From a virus: a stretch of 25,341 nucleotides of DNA. The notes beneath the pieces are model-generated. The model did not search any database. It was not told the origin of the DNA and saw only the letters and a list, made by a program, of their open reading frames with translations. Below are positions 1 through 6,193 of this stretch, one piece after another. Position numbers and translations under genes: made by a program. The stretch covers positions 1 to 25,341 of IMG/VR virus record IMGVR_UViG_3300037245_002847; one strand, written 5' to 3'. Positions within the stretch are counted from its first letter, which is position 1. The number at the start of each line of letters is the position of its first letter.

Positions 1-23
1 TTTTTTCTTACTGTAAGAACTAC

Positions 24-44
24 GAAACCCCTAAAAGGGGTTTC
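24..44. repeat. Perfect 8-bp inverted repeat, hairpin
   Basis: GAAACCCC (24-31) pairs with GGGGTTTC (37-44) across a 5-nt loop TAAAA. The stem is strong, but no T-run follows on either strand, so it is not a typical intrinsic terminator. The T6 run at 1-6 lies before it and may belong to a terminator outside the window. Confidence 0.6.
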
Positions 45-63
45 TAAGTCTAAGTACTTAAGT

Positions 64-85
64 ACTAAAGGGGCACTAAAGGGGC
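64..85 (+). repeat. Tandem direct repeat of 11 bp, two copies
   Basis: The unit ACTAAAGGGGC occurs at 64-74 and again at 75-85 without a mismatch. It supplies the first two G-tracts of the quadruplex motif and partly overlaps the palindrome at 53-66. Confidence 0.8.
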
Positions 86-101
86 AATTGGGGTATAGGG
101 G
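70..101 (+). other. Predicted G-quadruplex motif
   Basis: Four runs of four guanines occur at 70-73, 81-84, 90-93 and 98-101, with loops of 7, 5 and 4 nt. This satisfies the usual G3+N1-7 pattern. A GGG run at 107-109 follows, and GGGG at 37-40 precedes. The G-rich strand is the coding strand of the downstream genes, so the structure could form in the leader RNA as well as in DNA. Confidence 0.6.
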
Positions 102-106
102 AGTTA

Positions 107-137
107 GGGAGAGTTAGCGATTCGCTAACAAACTCCC
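107..137 (+). repeat. Long imperfect hairpin downstream of the G-tracts
   Basis: GGGAG (107-111) and GTTAGCGA (113-120) pair with TCGCTAAC (122-129) and CTCCC (133-137). A single base forms the centre of the inner repeat, and there is a small asymmetric bulge (A112 against AAA 130-132). No T-run follows, so an operator, an RNA structure or a replication/packaging site fits as well as a terminator. Confidence 0.55.
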
Positions 138-226
138 AATAAGTGACGCGATTCCATAAAAATGGGTTATTTCTTTGCTCCTTCTCGACAGCGAGACACT
201 TTAAGGCAGGTAAACTGCAGAGTTTC

Positions 227-247
227 CTTTACTATTAGAGTAACTAT
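227..247 (+). promoter_or_regulatory. Candidate phage promoter-like motif, copy 1
   Basis: CTTTACTATTA (227-237), 5 nt, then ACTAT (243-247). The same 11+5+5 arrangement recurs at 15535-15555, in the gap before the protease-capsid genes. It lies 63 nt before the first start codon at 311. It does not match a standard sigma-70 pair by eye, so it may be a phage-specific late promoter or activator site. The call rests on two copies only. Confidence 0.35.
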
Positions 248-310
248 AGAAGTTGATGTGGATTTGTATGTCATTTCCTGTTAGTTTCACGTGAGTTGGA
301 GGAGAAGAGC

Positions 311-430
311 ATGATGGACTGGATTCAAAAAATGAAAGAATTACTAGAGATTAACTGGAATCAACACAAGTGGTACTTTCTTGTGGCAGGCGCCGCGATT
401 GTCCTCCTGGCTGTCCTGGTGCTGACGTAA
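311..430 (+). CDS. Small single-pass membrane protein, 39 aa
   Basis: The ATG at 311 follows a strong ribosome binding site, GGAGGAG at 298-304. The product has an amphipathic, tryptophan-containing N-terminus (MMDWIQKMKELLEINW), a short polar stretch (NQHK), then one hydrophobic segment from about residue 21 to 38 that runs to the C-terminus. That layout is a tail-anchored, single-span membrane peptide. It is the first gene after the leader region. No family is recognised. Holin or accessory lysis functions are possible for such peptides, but nothing here shows them. The good ribosome binding site and hydrophobic profile make it probably real despite its length. Confidence 0.6.
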   Translation: MMDWIQKMKELLEINWNQHKWYFLVAGAAIVLLAVLVLT

Positions 431-433
431 CTG

Positions 434-628
434 ATGCCCATCATCCTAGTCCAGATGTCTGAGAAGAAGTTAGGTAGCATCAGAGCATGGCTCAATGTGC
501 AGGGTATGACCGGGCACCTCATGCCTGAACATGACCCAGTTCAACAATTAGCCCTGGCGGTCATGCTAGGTATAGATAGAGGTGAAGACCACGTTAGACT
601 AAGGGAAGAAGTTGATGAGGGGTCATAA
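434..628 (+). CDS. Hypothetical protein, up to 64 aa
   Basis: Not recognised. The frame opens with ATG 434, 3 nt after the stop of the membrane peptide. A second in-frame ATG at 455 would give 57 aa starting MSEKKLGSIRAW. Neither start has a clear ribosome binding site, so the gene would depend on translational coupling to the gene before it. The product is soluble and mixed in charge, with an acidic C-terminus. Its 3' end overlaps the next small gene by 14 nt. It could be spurious, but it fills the space between two well-supported small genes in the same direction. Confidence 0.45.
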   Translation: MPIILVQMSEKKLGSIRAWLNVQGMTGHLMPEHDPVQQLALAVMLGIDRGEDHVRLREEVDEGS

Positions 629-755
629 ACGGATCAAATACGGAAGTAAACCTCGTCTGCGGAGGGCTTGTAATTACTGCGGAAGTACACCTTGTTGCTG
701 CCCGGGCCTCCCTATCGTGAAACCCACATGCAAGCACCCCCAACTCGGAAGATAG
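615..755 (+). CDS. Small basic cysteine-rich protein, 46 aa
   Basis: ATG 615 is preceded by AAGGGAAGAAG, a good ribosome binding site inside the end of the preceding frame. The product starts basic (MRGHKRIKYGSKPRLRRA). It then has C19-x2-C22, a CCC run at 27-29 and C39-x-H41. A single small zinc-ribbon or zinc-knuckle fold is plausible. No family is recognised. The overlap of 14 nt with the preceding frame and immediate contact with the next gene fit the compact operon style. Nucleic-acid or protein binding is an inference from charge and cysteines only. Confidence 0.5.
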   Translation: MRGHKRIKYGSKPRLRRACNYCGSTPCCCPGLPIVKPTCKHPQLGR

Positions 756-756
756 A

Positions 757-1014
757 TTGAAATTAGACCTGGACGACATGGAAATGGTGGCCTTAGACTT
801 GGACGCCATGGAGCTTCTCGAGAAACTCAGAAAGAAGCTCGACCTGGTTGAGGCCTTCTGGTGGTTTGCAGAGAATGGTACAAATGGTCTATGCTGTCCC
901 CATGCGCAAGGGGCAAAAAAGAAGTTCATATTGCGCGACGCCCAGGAGGTCTTCGACCTAATCAAGCTCTTACACACCGGAAAGGAACAAAATGGCGGAG
1001 ACGGTAGAAGTTAA
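757..1014 (+). CDS. Hypothetical protein, 85 aa (TTG start)
   Basis: Not recognised. TTG 757 is chosen because CGGAAG (746-751) sits at proper distance before it. The alternative is ATG 778, which lacks a clear site and would remove 7 residues. The protein has an acidic, leucine-rich N-terminal helix with a repeated LDLDDME / LDLDAME pattern. A Trp-Phe segment (EAFWWFAENG) follows, then a CC pair at about 46-47, and a C-terminal helix. It overlaps the next gene by 23 nt, suggesting coupled translation. Confidence 0.6.
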   Translation: MKLDLDDMEMVALDLDAMELLEKLRKKLDLVEAFWWFAENGTNGLCCPHAQGAKKKFILRDAQEVFDLIKLLHTGKEQNGGDGRS

Positions 1015-1837
1015 GGAACAGAAAACCCACAAGTACTCCAAAAACACTAAGGCCGGAATTAGTCGGAAGACCGATCTGGTCTCCCTTGGCGGAATTAGCA
1101 TAACTGAGGACGGGGACATTATAGAAACCAAGATGTTCCAGTTCCTTAAGCTGGATCCGGATGACTACGCTGATATCGTCTTCACTAGAGAAGATGCTCA
1201 AATGGTTCATAGGCGTCTTCTTGGTGTTCGATGGGGTGGGGCCGCTGCCAAGACTCCTCTTATGTGTGGTGGGGAGGAAATATGCCCATTTGCTGATGAT
1301 TGTCCCTTCGTAGAGCTTCAAAGGGCCACAGGAGAGATAAAAGTTCCTGTCGGCCGTAAATGCCCGATCGAAAAAGAGCTTATTGCCTTTTGGGTCGCCC
1401 GCTACATGCAAACCTTTGATATTGATCCCGATAACCAAGCAGAAGTCAGTCTCGTTGTAGAACTAGCCGAACTCGACATCTTCGACTACCGGTGCAGTCT
1501 CATATTGTCTCGAGCGGAGAATGCGGAGATGACACAGGAAGTCGTTGTTGGTGTGGATACGTCAGGCAGACCTATAACCAACGAAGAAATTCACAAAGCG
1601 TTTGAAATTAAAGAACGAGTAAAGAAACGGAAGCATACCATCCTGGAATCGCTTGTAGGTACAAGGAAGGAGCAGTATAAGAGGGATGCAGCTTTAAAGA
1701 AGAGGTCTGTGGACGATCCAAGTACTCAAGCCGCCAAACTGAAGGCAGCCATTGACGAGGCCAGAGATGTACTGGCCGACGCTGCAACACCTGTCGGTCC
1801 CGTACAAGACGCAGAGTTTAAGGAGGTATCAGACTAA
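992..1837 (+). CDS. Conserved-looking phage protein with four-cysteine cluster, 281 aa
   Basis: ATG 992 is preceded by GGAAAGGAACAA. The first ~80 residues are polar. Cysteines C92, C98, C104 (spacing x5, x5) and C124 form a likely metal or Fe-S site, in the pattern CGGEEICPFADDCPF then a KCPIE motif. Residues ~125-185 look helical (Trp-Val-Ala-Arg-Tyr, then ELAELDIFDYR). The C-terminal ~90 residues are charged and lysine-rich, probably coiled coil. It lies upstream of packaging genes, and no separate small terminase gene was found, so a DNA-packaging accessory or small-terminase role is possible. The sequence does not prove this. The cysteine pattern is unlike the usual helix-turn-helix small terminase. 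Confidence 0.75.
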   Translation: MAETVEVKEQKTHKYSKNTKAGISRKTDLVSLGGISITEDGDIIETKMFQFLKLDPDDYADIVFTREDAQMVHRRLLGVRWGGAAAKTPLMCGGEEICPFADDCPFVELQRATGEIKVPVGRKCPIEKELIAFWVARYMQTFDIDPDNQAEVSLVVELAELDIFDYRCSLILSRAENAEMTQEVVVGVDTSGRPITNEEIHKAFEIKERVKKRKHTILESLVGTRKEQYKRDAALKKRSVDDPSTQAAKLKAAIDEARDVLADAATPVGPVQDAEFKEVSD

Positions 1838-2241
1838 TGTACGCAAGAATGACTCGAGCTTTTAATCCGATTAAGGGTCTAGCCCAGAGGGGAATGGCTT
1901 GGGCCAGTGAGGCTGCTTCTACCGCCTACGGAAGAAGTCCTGCGTGGATGCAGGAAATGGGAGGTGGTTATGCCAAAGACGCTAGCAGGATCTGGACAGG
2001 TAAGTACGGAACTGGTGGTCTGAAGCGTGCTGGGCGTGCTGTATCTTGGCCATACCGCGGAAGCTTTGAGAGAGGAGCCTTATTTACTGGTGGAGTTGCT
2101 GGTGGTATCGGAACCTTTGCTGGCGGACGATGGCTCTACAATAAACTAGGTGAAAGAGGCCGTGGTGCTGCTGCAGAAACCTACCGAAATACAAGCCCTA
2201 AAGGCCGGAAGGTCATGCAGTACGTTGACAGAAACTTCTAA
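1837..2241 (+). CDS. Basic Gly/Ala-rich protein with hydrophobic segment, 134 aa
   Basis: The start overlaps the stop of the preceding gene (TAATG), with AAGGAGG at 1820-1826 as ribosome binding site, so translation is coupled. The protein is rich in Gly, Ala, Arg and aromatic residues. One hydrophobic Gly-rich segment (GALFTGGVAGGIGTFAGG) lies around residues 80-98. The rest is basic with scattered Trp and Tyr. It resembles in composition the 105-aa and 291-aa products at 5873 and 6194, and the three may be related internal virion or membrane-interacting proteins. No family is recognised. Confidence 0.65.
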   Translation: MYARMTRAFNPIKGLAQRGMAWASEAASTAYGRSPAWMQEMGGGYAKDASRIWTGKYGTGGLKRAGRAVSWPYRGSFERGALFTGGVAGGIGTFAGGRWLYNKLGERGRGAAAETYRNTSPKGRKVMQYVDRNF

Positions 2242-2256
2242 CTAGGAGGAAGTCTA

Positions 2257-2388
2257 ATGTCAAAGAAGAAGGAAAAAAAGAAGCCAGATGGACCTTTCAA
2301 CCCTAAGGCTCCAATATTACGCTTGAAGCCAAGACACTTGACAATAAAGGATTCACGTAAATGCAGACCCACTCAAGGCCGACGATGA
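2257..2388 (+). CDS. Small lysine-rich protein, 43 aa
   Basis: ATG 2257 follows a very strong site, TAGGAGGAAG (2243-2252). The product begins MSKKKEKKKPDGPFNPKAP and stays basic throughout, with one cysteine. Such short, very basic peptides often bind nucleic acid, but no family is recognised. The last codons overlap the next small frame (ATGA at 2385-2388), the usual sign of coupling. The strong ribosome binding site is the main support. Confidence 0.55.
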   Translation: MSKKKEKKKPDGPFNPKAPILRLKPRHLTIKDSRKCRPTQGRR

Positions 2389-2498
2389 AACCAAAAGGTG
2401 GTGGAATGAAACCGATCTGTGGTGGCCCAAACTTCCCTTTGAAGTGGGGATCCTCCTATTCAATAGACCTACCAGTGCCCGTCCGGGGCGTAACCTAG
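2385..2498 (+). CDS. Small hypothetical protein, 37 aa
   Basis: Begins at ATG 2385, overlapping the preceding stop as ATGA, so it would be read by re-initiation; no strong ribosome binding site is visible. The product is Gly/Pro-rich, starting MKPKGGGMKPICGGPNFPLK, with a single cysteine. No family is recognised. Overlap geometry and direction favour a real gene, but length and lack of an own initiation signal leave doubt. Confidence 0.35.
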   Translation: MKPKGGGMKPICGGPNFPLKWGSSYSIDLPVPVRGVT

Positions 2499-2510
2499 AG
2501 GATCAAAACC

Positions 2511-3515
2511 TTGAGCAAAGCAAAGTTCCATTATCATCCACATTTGATGATGTACTACGTAGGTGCCTCGTATGAGCCTGTTGACGTAAGGCCCATCGAT
2601 GAGAAAACAGCCAAGCATTATTCCTTAGAACAGTACAGCAAGATCTTTAAGGGCTATAAGGAAGGTGACTCGATTGGTGTGAATACTCTAGGTCACATTG
2701 CCCTGTTTACACTTTACAGGCCAGATGATTCTGATCCTAAGGTAGAAATTCCAGCAGGTTTCTACAGAGCCGGCGAGTCTAAGTACGGTATGGCCCTCTT
2801 TGAGTCTCCAGCCCACAAAATGGATCGCCATGTCGATCTACGGAACAATGTTGACGAAATGGTTCGCGACGTTGAGCGGTTTTTCGCAAATGACCAGCTA
2901 TACGATCAATTAGACTTGCAATATAAGCGTGGATGCCTTCTATACGGCGCGCCTGGGAATGGTAAGACATATCAGATCATGCACGCAGCTAAAAAGGTTA
3001 TTACCAGCCACGATTGTATAGTCATTGTGATTGGGCCTAAAGATGTGTGGAGTATGCGGAGTCTGGACGAACTTAGAATCTCACTTCAGGACAGAGACGT
3101 CATTGTAATCTTAGAAGAGATGACAGAGTGGGCTAAGCGAGGAGGTATGGAGGACATGCTTAGCTTCCTCGACGGAGAGTACAGCTGGGACAGGTGTTAC
3201 ATTGTTACCACTACCAATTATCCTGAGCAGCTTGAGGCTAATATCATTGACAGGCCCGGGCGCTTTGACCTGATCCTACATGTCGACGATCCGGATGCTA
3301 GAGATCGCAGAGTATATCTGAGTACTTTTCTGGGCGGAGATGTCCACCCTGAACTTATTACAGCCACAGAAGGGTTTAGTATTGCTTACCTAAAAGAGCT
3401 CATCACTAGAAGTAGGCTTAAAGATCAGAGTATCATGGAAACTATTGAAGAACTATCTGAAATACGTAAAATCGTACAAGAGTTCGTTGCAAATACAGAG
3501 GATAATGACGAATAA
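2511..3515 (+). CDS. AAA+ ATPase, BCS1/FtsH-like
   Basis: Start TTG 2511 has GAGGA at 2498-2502. The N-terminal ~110 residues are a substrate or adaptor region. The segment VERFFANDQLYDQ..YKRGCLLYG before the P-loop is like BCS1-type AAA proteins. Walker A is GAPGNGKT (146-153). Walker B is VIVILEE with E202 and E203, an EE variant of the usual DE. Sensor 1 is N236 in TTTNYPE. The second region of homology is DRPGRFD (247-253), with R248 and R251 as arginine-finger candidates, typical of classical AAA proteins such as FtsH and BCS1. It probably forms a hexamer that unfolds or moves protein. The stop overlaps the start of the next gene by 1 nt, suggesting a partner relationship with that exonuclease-peptidase protein. 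It has no membrane segment of its own. Confidence 0.88.
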   Translation: MSKAKFHYHPHLMMYYVGASYEPVDVRPIDEKTAKHYSLEQYSKIFKGYKEGDSIGVNTLGHIALFTLYRPDDSDPKVEIPAGFYRAGESKYGMALFESPAHKMDRHVDLRNNVDEMVRDVERFFANDQLYDQLDLQYKRGCLLYGAPGNGKTYQIMHAAKKVITSHDCIVIVIGPKDVWSMRSLDELRISLQDRDVIVILEEMTEWAKRGGMEDMLSFLDGEYSWDRCYIVTTTNYPEQLEANIIDRPGRFDLILHVDDPDARDRRVYLSTFLGGDVHPELITATEGFSIAYLKELITRSRLKDQSIMETIEELSEIRKIVQEFVANTEDNDE

Positions 3516-5860
3516 TGGCTGAACTCCCACTTTTTTGGCAGCAAGTATTTGAACAATCGTTCTTGATGGATATCGAGACTGCTGGTCTTGATCCTACCAA
3601 GTATACTCCTATTTCTGCTGCCAGAAAGAAGTATGGGGCGCCCGGTCCCGCAAAACAGACTTGGTTTCGCTTTGAAACCGCCAAAATGACACCAGAGGCT
3701 CCCTACAGGGAGTATACCAAGCTCAGAGCAGCTACTCCTGAGATGGAGCCTTTTGCCGCAGAGATGTGGGAGAAGACGTGGGCTGCACAAAGGGCCCGTT
3801 TCCTCCAAGAAGGCGGTAAATTAACAAGACCGCGTGAATTCTTCACCCGTATGTTCCATGAGGCCGGTGAACAGGGTGGTTTCCTCTGGGCGCATAACGT
3901 ACACTTTGATATATCACGATTTGCGAGTGAACACGCAGCCCCGGGAGCGTTAGGTGAGCTGTATGCTGGTATGTCGGTACCTCCATTCCATGATTTTGCA
4001 CCTGGAGCCTCAAGGATCTACCCTACACAGACTAGGGCAGCCAGAAAGTTCCGTTGGACTGCAACCGACAAGCCAGCCTCTGCTCTTGGATCTATGAGAG
4101 GATGGTACGGTGAGTACCGCGCAATGGTTCAAGATGCTTTAGTATCAGGTAAGCCTGCTGTACTTGACACCATGTTAATCGGTCAGTCTATGATCGCCAT
4201 GGCTCAAGAGCGGAGTTATATGCCGCAGACCATGGATGTCTTCACCGGAGTCCGACTTGAGTCCTTACACTCGGCTTTCAGCTTAGGTAAGTTCGCTGCT
4301 CACTCGGATGTGGCCGACGTTGGCGCCATGGAAGCACTTATGGCTCCTCTCATTGGACTTACGGAGGACTTGTATGCAGGTAGAGATTTAACAGGCCGGC
4401 AAGCTGAAACACTTTACAGATTAGGCCGTATGCAACCGCGTATGGCTGAGCAAAATGTAGAAGCAGTGTTCGCCCAGGCTCAACAAGAGCTTAGGGGCAC
4501 AATGGGAGAGTTCCGCTATACTTCTCGGGGTGGAGCACAGTTATATAGCCCTCATTATGAAGATGTTCTCAATATATACCAAAAGAGACAACGTGGCTTC
4601 ACCTACGATATACCAGTAGAAGGTATATGGTCACGTGTTGGGGCAGCCACAGACGAAGAACTAGCCACAATCCTCTCTAGAGGCAGAGAGGTTCCAAAGC
4701 TTACTCCGCTTGAGGGGTTCGGCGCCAGATTTGCTTTCGCAAAGGCTGAAAGTAAACTGTGGTGGGGAAGAAGAGGCATGGCATCTAAGGTTGCCATGGG
4801 GGTCGCCGCGGTAGGTGGCTTAGCCTATGCACTTTCCCCGGGTCGGCAAGAAGTCTCTGGTAACAAGGATACCTACAACACGATCGAAGGTCTCAAGGAC
4901 AGAGGTCAAGCCGGATCAATAAGACAGCTGATGACAGACTTCGGATCTGGCTGGAGAGGACTAATTGGTCTCCCTAGGCAAGTAGTGGAGCCGTTGTTTG
5001 CAGGAATGAGTAAAACCACAGATGCCTTTTACGTCAAACAAGAAGCTGTTCAGGCAATGTTGCGATCCGTCGAGGAAACGCTAGCACAATCTAAGATGGT
5101 GGCCAAAGGTGAAACTATAGGCTTCATGCTTGGTAAAGAAGAAACGGTATTATACGAGAGAGCTGTAAAACAGCTCCAGTCTGCAGCAGACAGAAGACAA
5201 GGATCAAGAGTAATATTTGATGACATCATCTCGAGTTCCAGCCTTACTGAACTTAAAGGTCTGCTGCGACATGAGAGTCTACATGAGGCATATCTACACG
5301 GTAGAGGGGGAGAAACGGGAATAAGAGGTCTTGTACTAAAAGGTGAGGCGGCATTATTAGAGGGGGAGGTAGGATCGTTGAGGATGGAGATTATGAAGGG
5401 ATTAGAGGTCACCACTCTACCCGGTGGGAAGAAAGTCTCGGATCCAAGAAACTGGGAAGGTCTCACGGAGTTTGAGGCATGGGCAACGGAAAAGAAGATA
5501 AAGGAAGAGTTCTTTGCCTATCAATTTGGGGACGAATTCCAAAAGTATTCAGGTGAAGTAACTAAATGGCTGAATGATTATGCTCTGGGGATAGGTCGTT
5601 CCGGTTTCATGAAGAACCTTAAGCTTGCTGAAAAAGAGTACAGGCTAGAAACACTAGCTAAAAACAGGATCACAAAATTAGGAAGAGAACAAAGAAAAGT
5701 ACAGAAAATGACCATGAATGTGAATATGGAATACGCTCCAGATGGCATACCCGGGGTAAGGAACTTCTTCAGCCCTCACCTTACGAATTCGGCTGGAGAG
5801 GGTATGAACACAAGGATGCATAGACAGAGGAAACGTAGTCACATGATGTATCAACCATAG
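3515..5860 (+). CDS. DEDDh exonuclease - hydrophobic segment - HExxH metallopeptidase-like fusion, 781 aa
   Basis: ATG 3515 overlaps the AAA+ gene stop (TAATG). The N-terminal domain carries all DnaQ-type exonuclease motifs: ExoI D19-x-E21 (MDIETAGLD), ExoII N128-x2-F131-D132 (HNVHFD) and ExoIII H263-x4-D268 (HSDVAD). A hydrophobic Ala/Gly segment (425-441, VAMGVAAVGGLAYAL) follows. Next comes a distinct motif, YNTIEGL (454-460) with TDFGSGW (474-480). HESLH at 586-590 inside LLRHESLHEAY matches HExxH zinc peptidases. Possible third ligands are E652 or E654. The C-terminus is charged and helical. The known family role of DEDDh domains is 3'-5' exonuclease activity. The peptidase activity is inferred. 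The hydrophobic stretch is short for a full transmembrane helix. Confidence 0.82.
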   Translation: MAELPLFWQQVFEQSFLMDIETAGLDPTKYTPISAARKKYGAPGPAKQTWFRFETAKMTPEAPYREYTKLRAATPEMEPFAAEMWEKTWAAQRARFLQEGGKLTRPREFFTRMFHEAGEQGGFLWAHNVHFDISRFASEHAAPGALGELYAGMSVPPFHDFAPGASRIYPTQTRAARKFRWTATDKPASALGSMRGWYGEYRAMVQDALVSGKPAVLDTMLIGQSMIAMAQERSYMPQTMDVFTGVRLESLHSAFSLGKFAAHSDVADVGAMEALMAPLIGLTEDLYAGRDLTGRQAETLYRLGRMQPRMAEQNVEAVFAQAQQELRGTMGEFRYTSRGGAQLYSPHYEDVLNIYQKRQRGFTYDIPVEGIWSRVGAATDEELATILSRGREVPKLTPLEGFGARFAFAKAESKLWWGRRGMASKVAMGVAAVGGLAYALSPGRQEVSGNKDTYNTIEGLKDRGQAGSIRQLMTDFGSGWRGLIGLPRQVVEPLFAGMSKTTDAFYVKQEAVQAMLRSVEETLAQSKMVAKGETIGFMLGKEETVLYERAVKQLQSAADRRQGSRVIFDDIISSSSLTELKGLLRHESLHEAYLHGRGGETGIRGLVLKGEAALLEGEVGSLRMEIMKGLEVTTLPGGKKVSDPRNWEGLTEFEAWATEKKIKEEFFAYQFGDEFQKYSGEVTKWLNDYALGIGRSGFMKNLKLAEKEYRLETLAKNRITKLGREQRKVQKMTMNVNMEYAPDGIPGVRNFFSPHLTNSAGEGMNTRMHRQRKRSHMMYQP

Positions 5861-5872
5861 GAGAGCAAGTAT

Positions 5873-6190
5873 ATGTTTGCTAAGATGGCAGCTAACTTGG
5901 GATTTAACTCATTTAGAGCTCTAGCTAGCTCCGTAGGTGGTATGGGCCAGCTGAAAAATGCTGGTAGACTCTTCATGAAAGGTGGAAGAGCCATTGGCCG
6001 TGGCAGGACGGGTAGAGGCAAGGGCTACATCGGTATGGCCGGTAGGCAGATGGCCGAATGGGGTGGAGCAGCTGGATTCTCAGGAGCACGCAGAGGAGCT
6101 ATTAGTGCAGCAAGGATTGGTGGTGCCACTCTAGGTGCAGGTGCTGCAGCTGATTTCTTAAACCCATGGGGACTTGGTTGGGGAGACTAA
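5873..6190 (+). CDS. Basic Gly/Ala-rich protein, 105 aa
   Basis: ATG 5873 follows TAGGAGAG. The product is very rich in Gly, Ala, Arg and Met, with a basic middle (GRAIGRGRTGRGKG) and a C-terminal small-residue segment (ISAARIGGATLGAGAAADFL) that could insert in a membrane. No family is recognised. Its composition matches the 134-aa product at 1837 and the larger 291-aa product that follows 3 nt after its stop, so the last two are probably co-translated. An internal virion or membrane-active role is a guess from composition. Confidence 0.65.
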   Translation: MFAKMAANLGFNSFRALASSVGGMGQLKNAGRLFMKGGRAIGRGRTGRGKGYIGMAGRQMAEWGGAAGFSGARRGAISAARIGGATLGAGAAADFLNPWGLGWGD

Positions 6191-6193
6191 TCA

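Larger units (their letters stand above)
1..310 (+). promoter_or_regulatory. Gene-free leader region with stacked inverted repeats and G-tracts
   Basis: No convincing gene lies here. It holds a short palindrome at 5-19 (TTCTTAC, T, GTAAGAA), a hairpin at 24-44, a 14-bp palindrome at 53-66 (AGTACTTAAGTACT), an 11-bp tandem repeat at 64-85, four GGGG tracts at 70-101, a long hairpin at 107-137 and a motif at 227-247 shared with a later intergenic gap. A small hairpin CTCG-ACAG-CGAG sits at 184-195. The block precedes a long run of co-directional late genes, so it is a good candidate for a transcription start, a processed leader RNA or a packaging/replication site. Which of these it is cannot be decided from sequence alone. 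Confidence 0.5.

Noticed and set aside
162-284. A 40-codon frame starting ATG 162 in the leader region
   Set aside because: No ribosome binding site, no recognisable content, and it overlaps the promoter-like motif, so it is likely chance.
1-310. Search for tRNA genes in the leader hairpins
   Set aside because: No cloverleaf, T-loop GTTCRA sequence or acceptor pairing could be made out.
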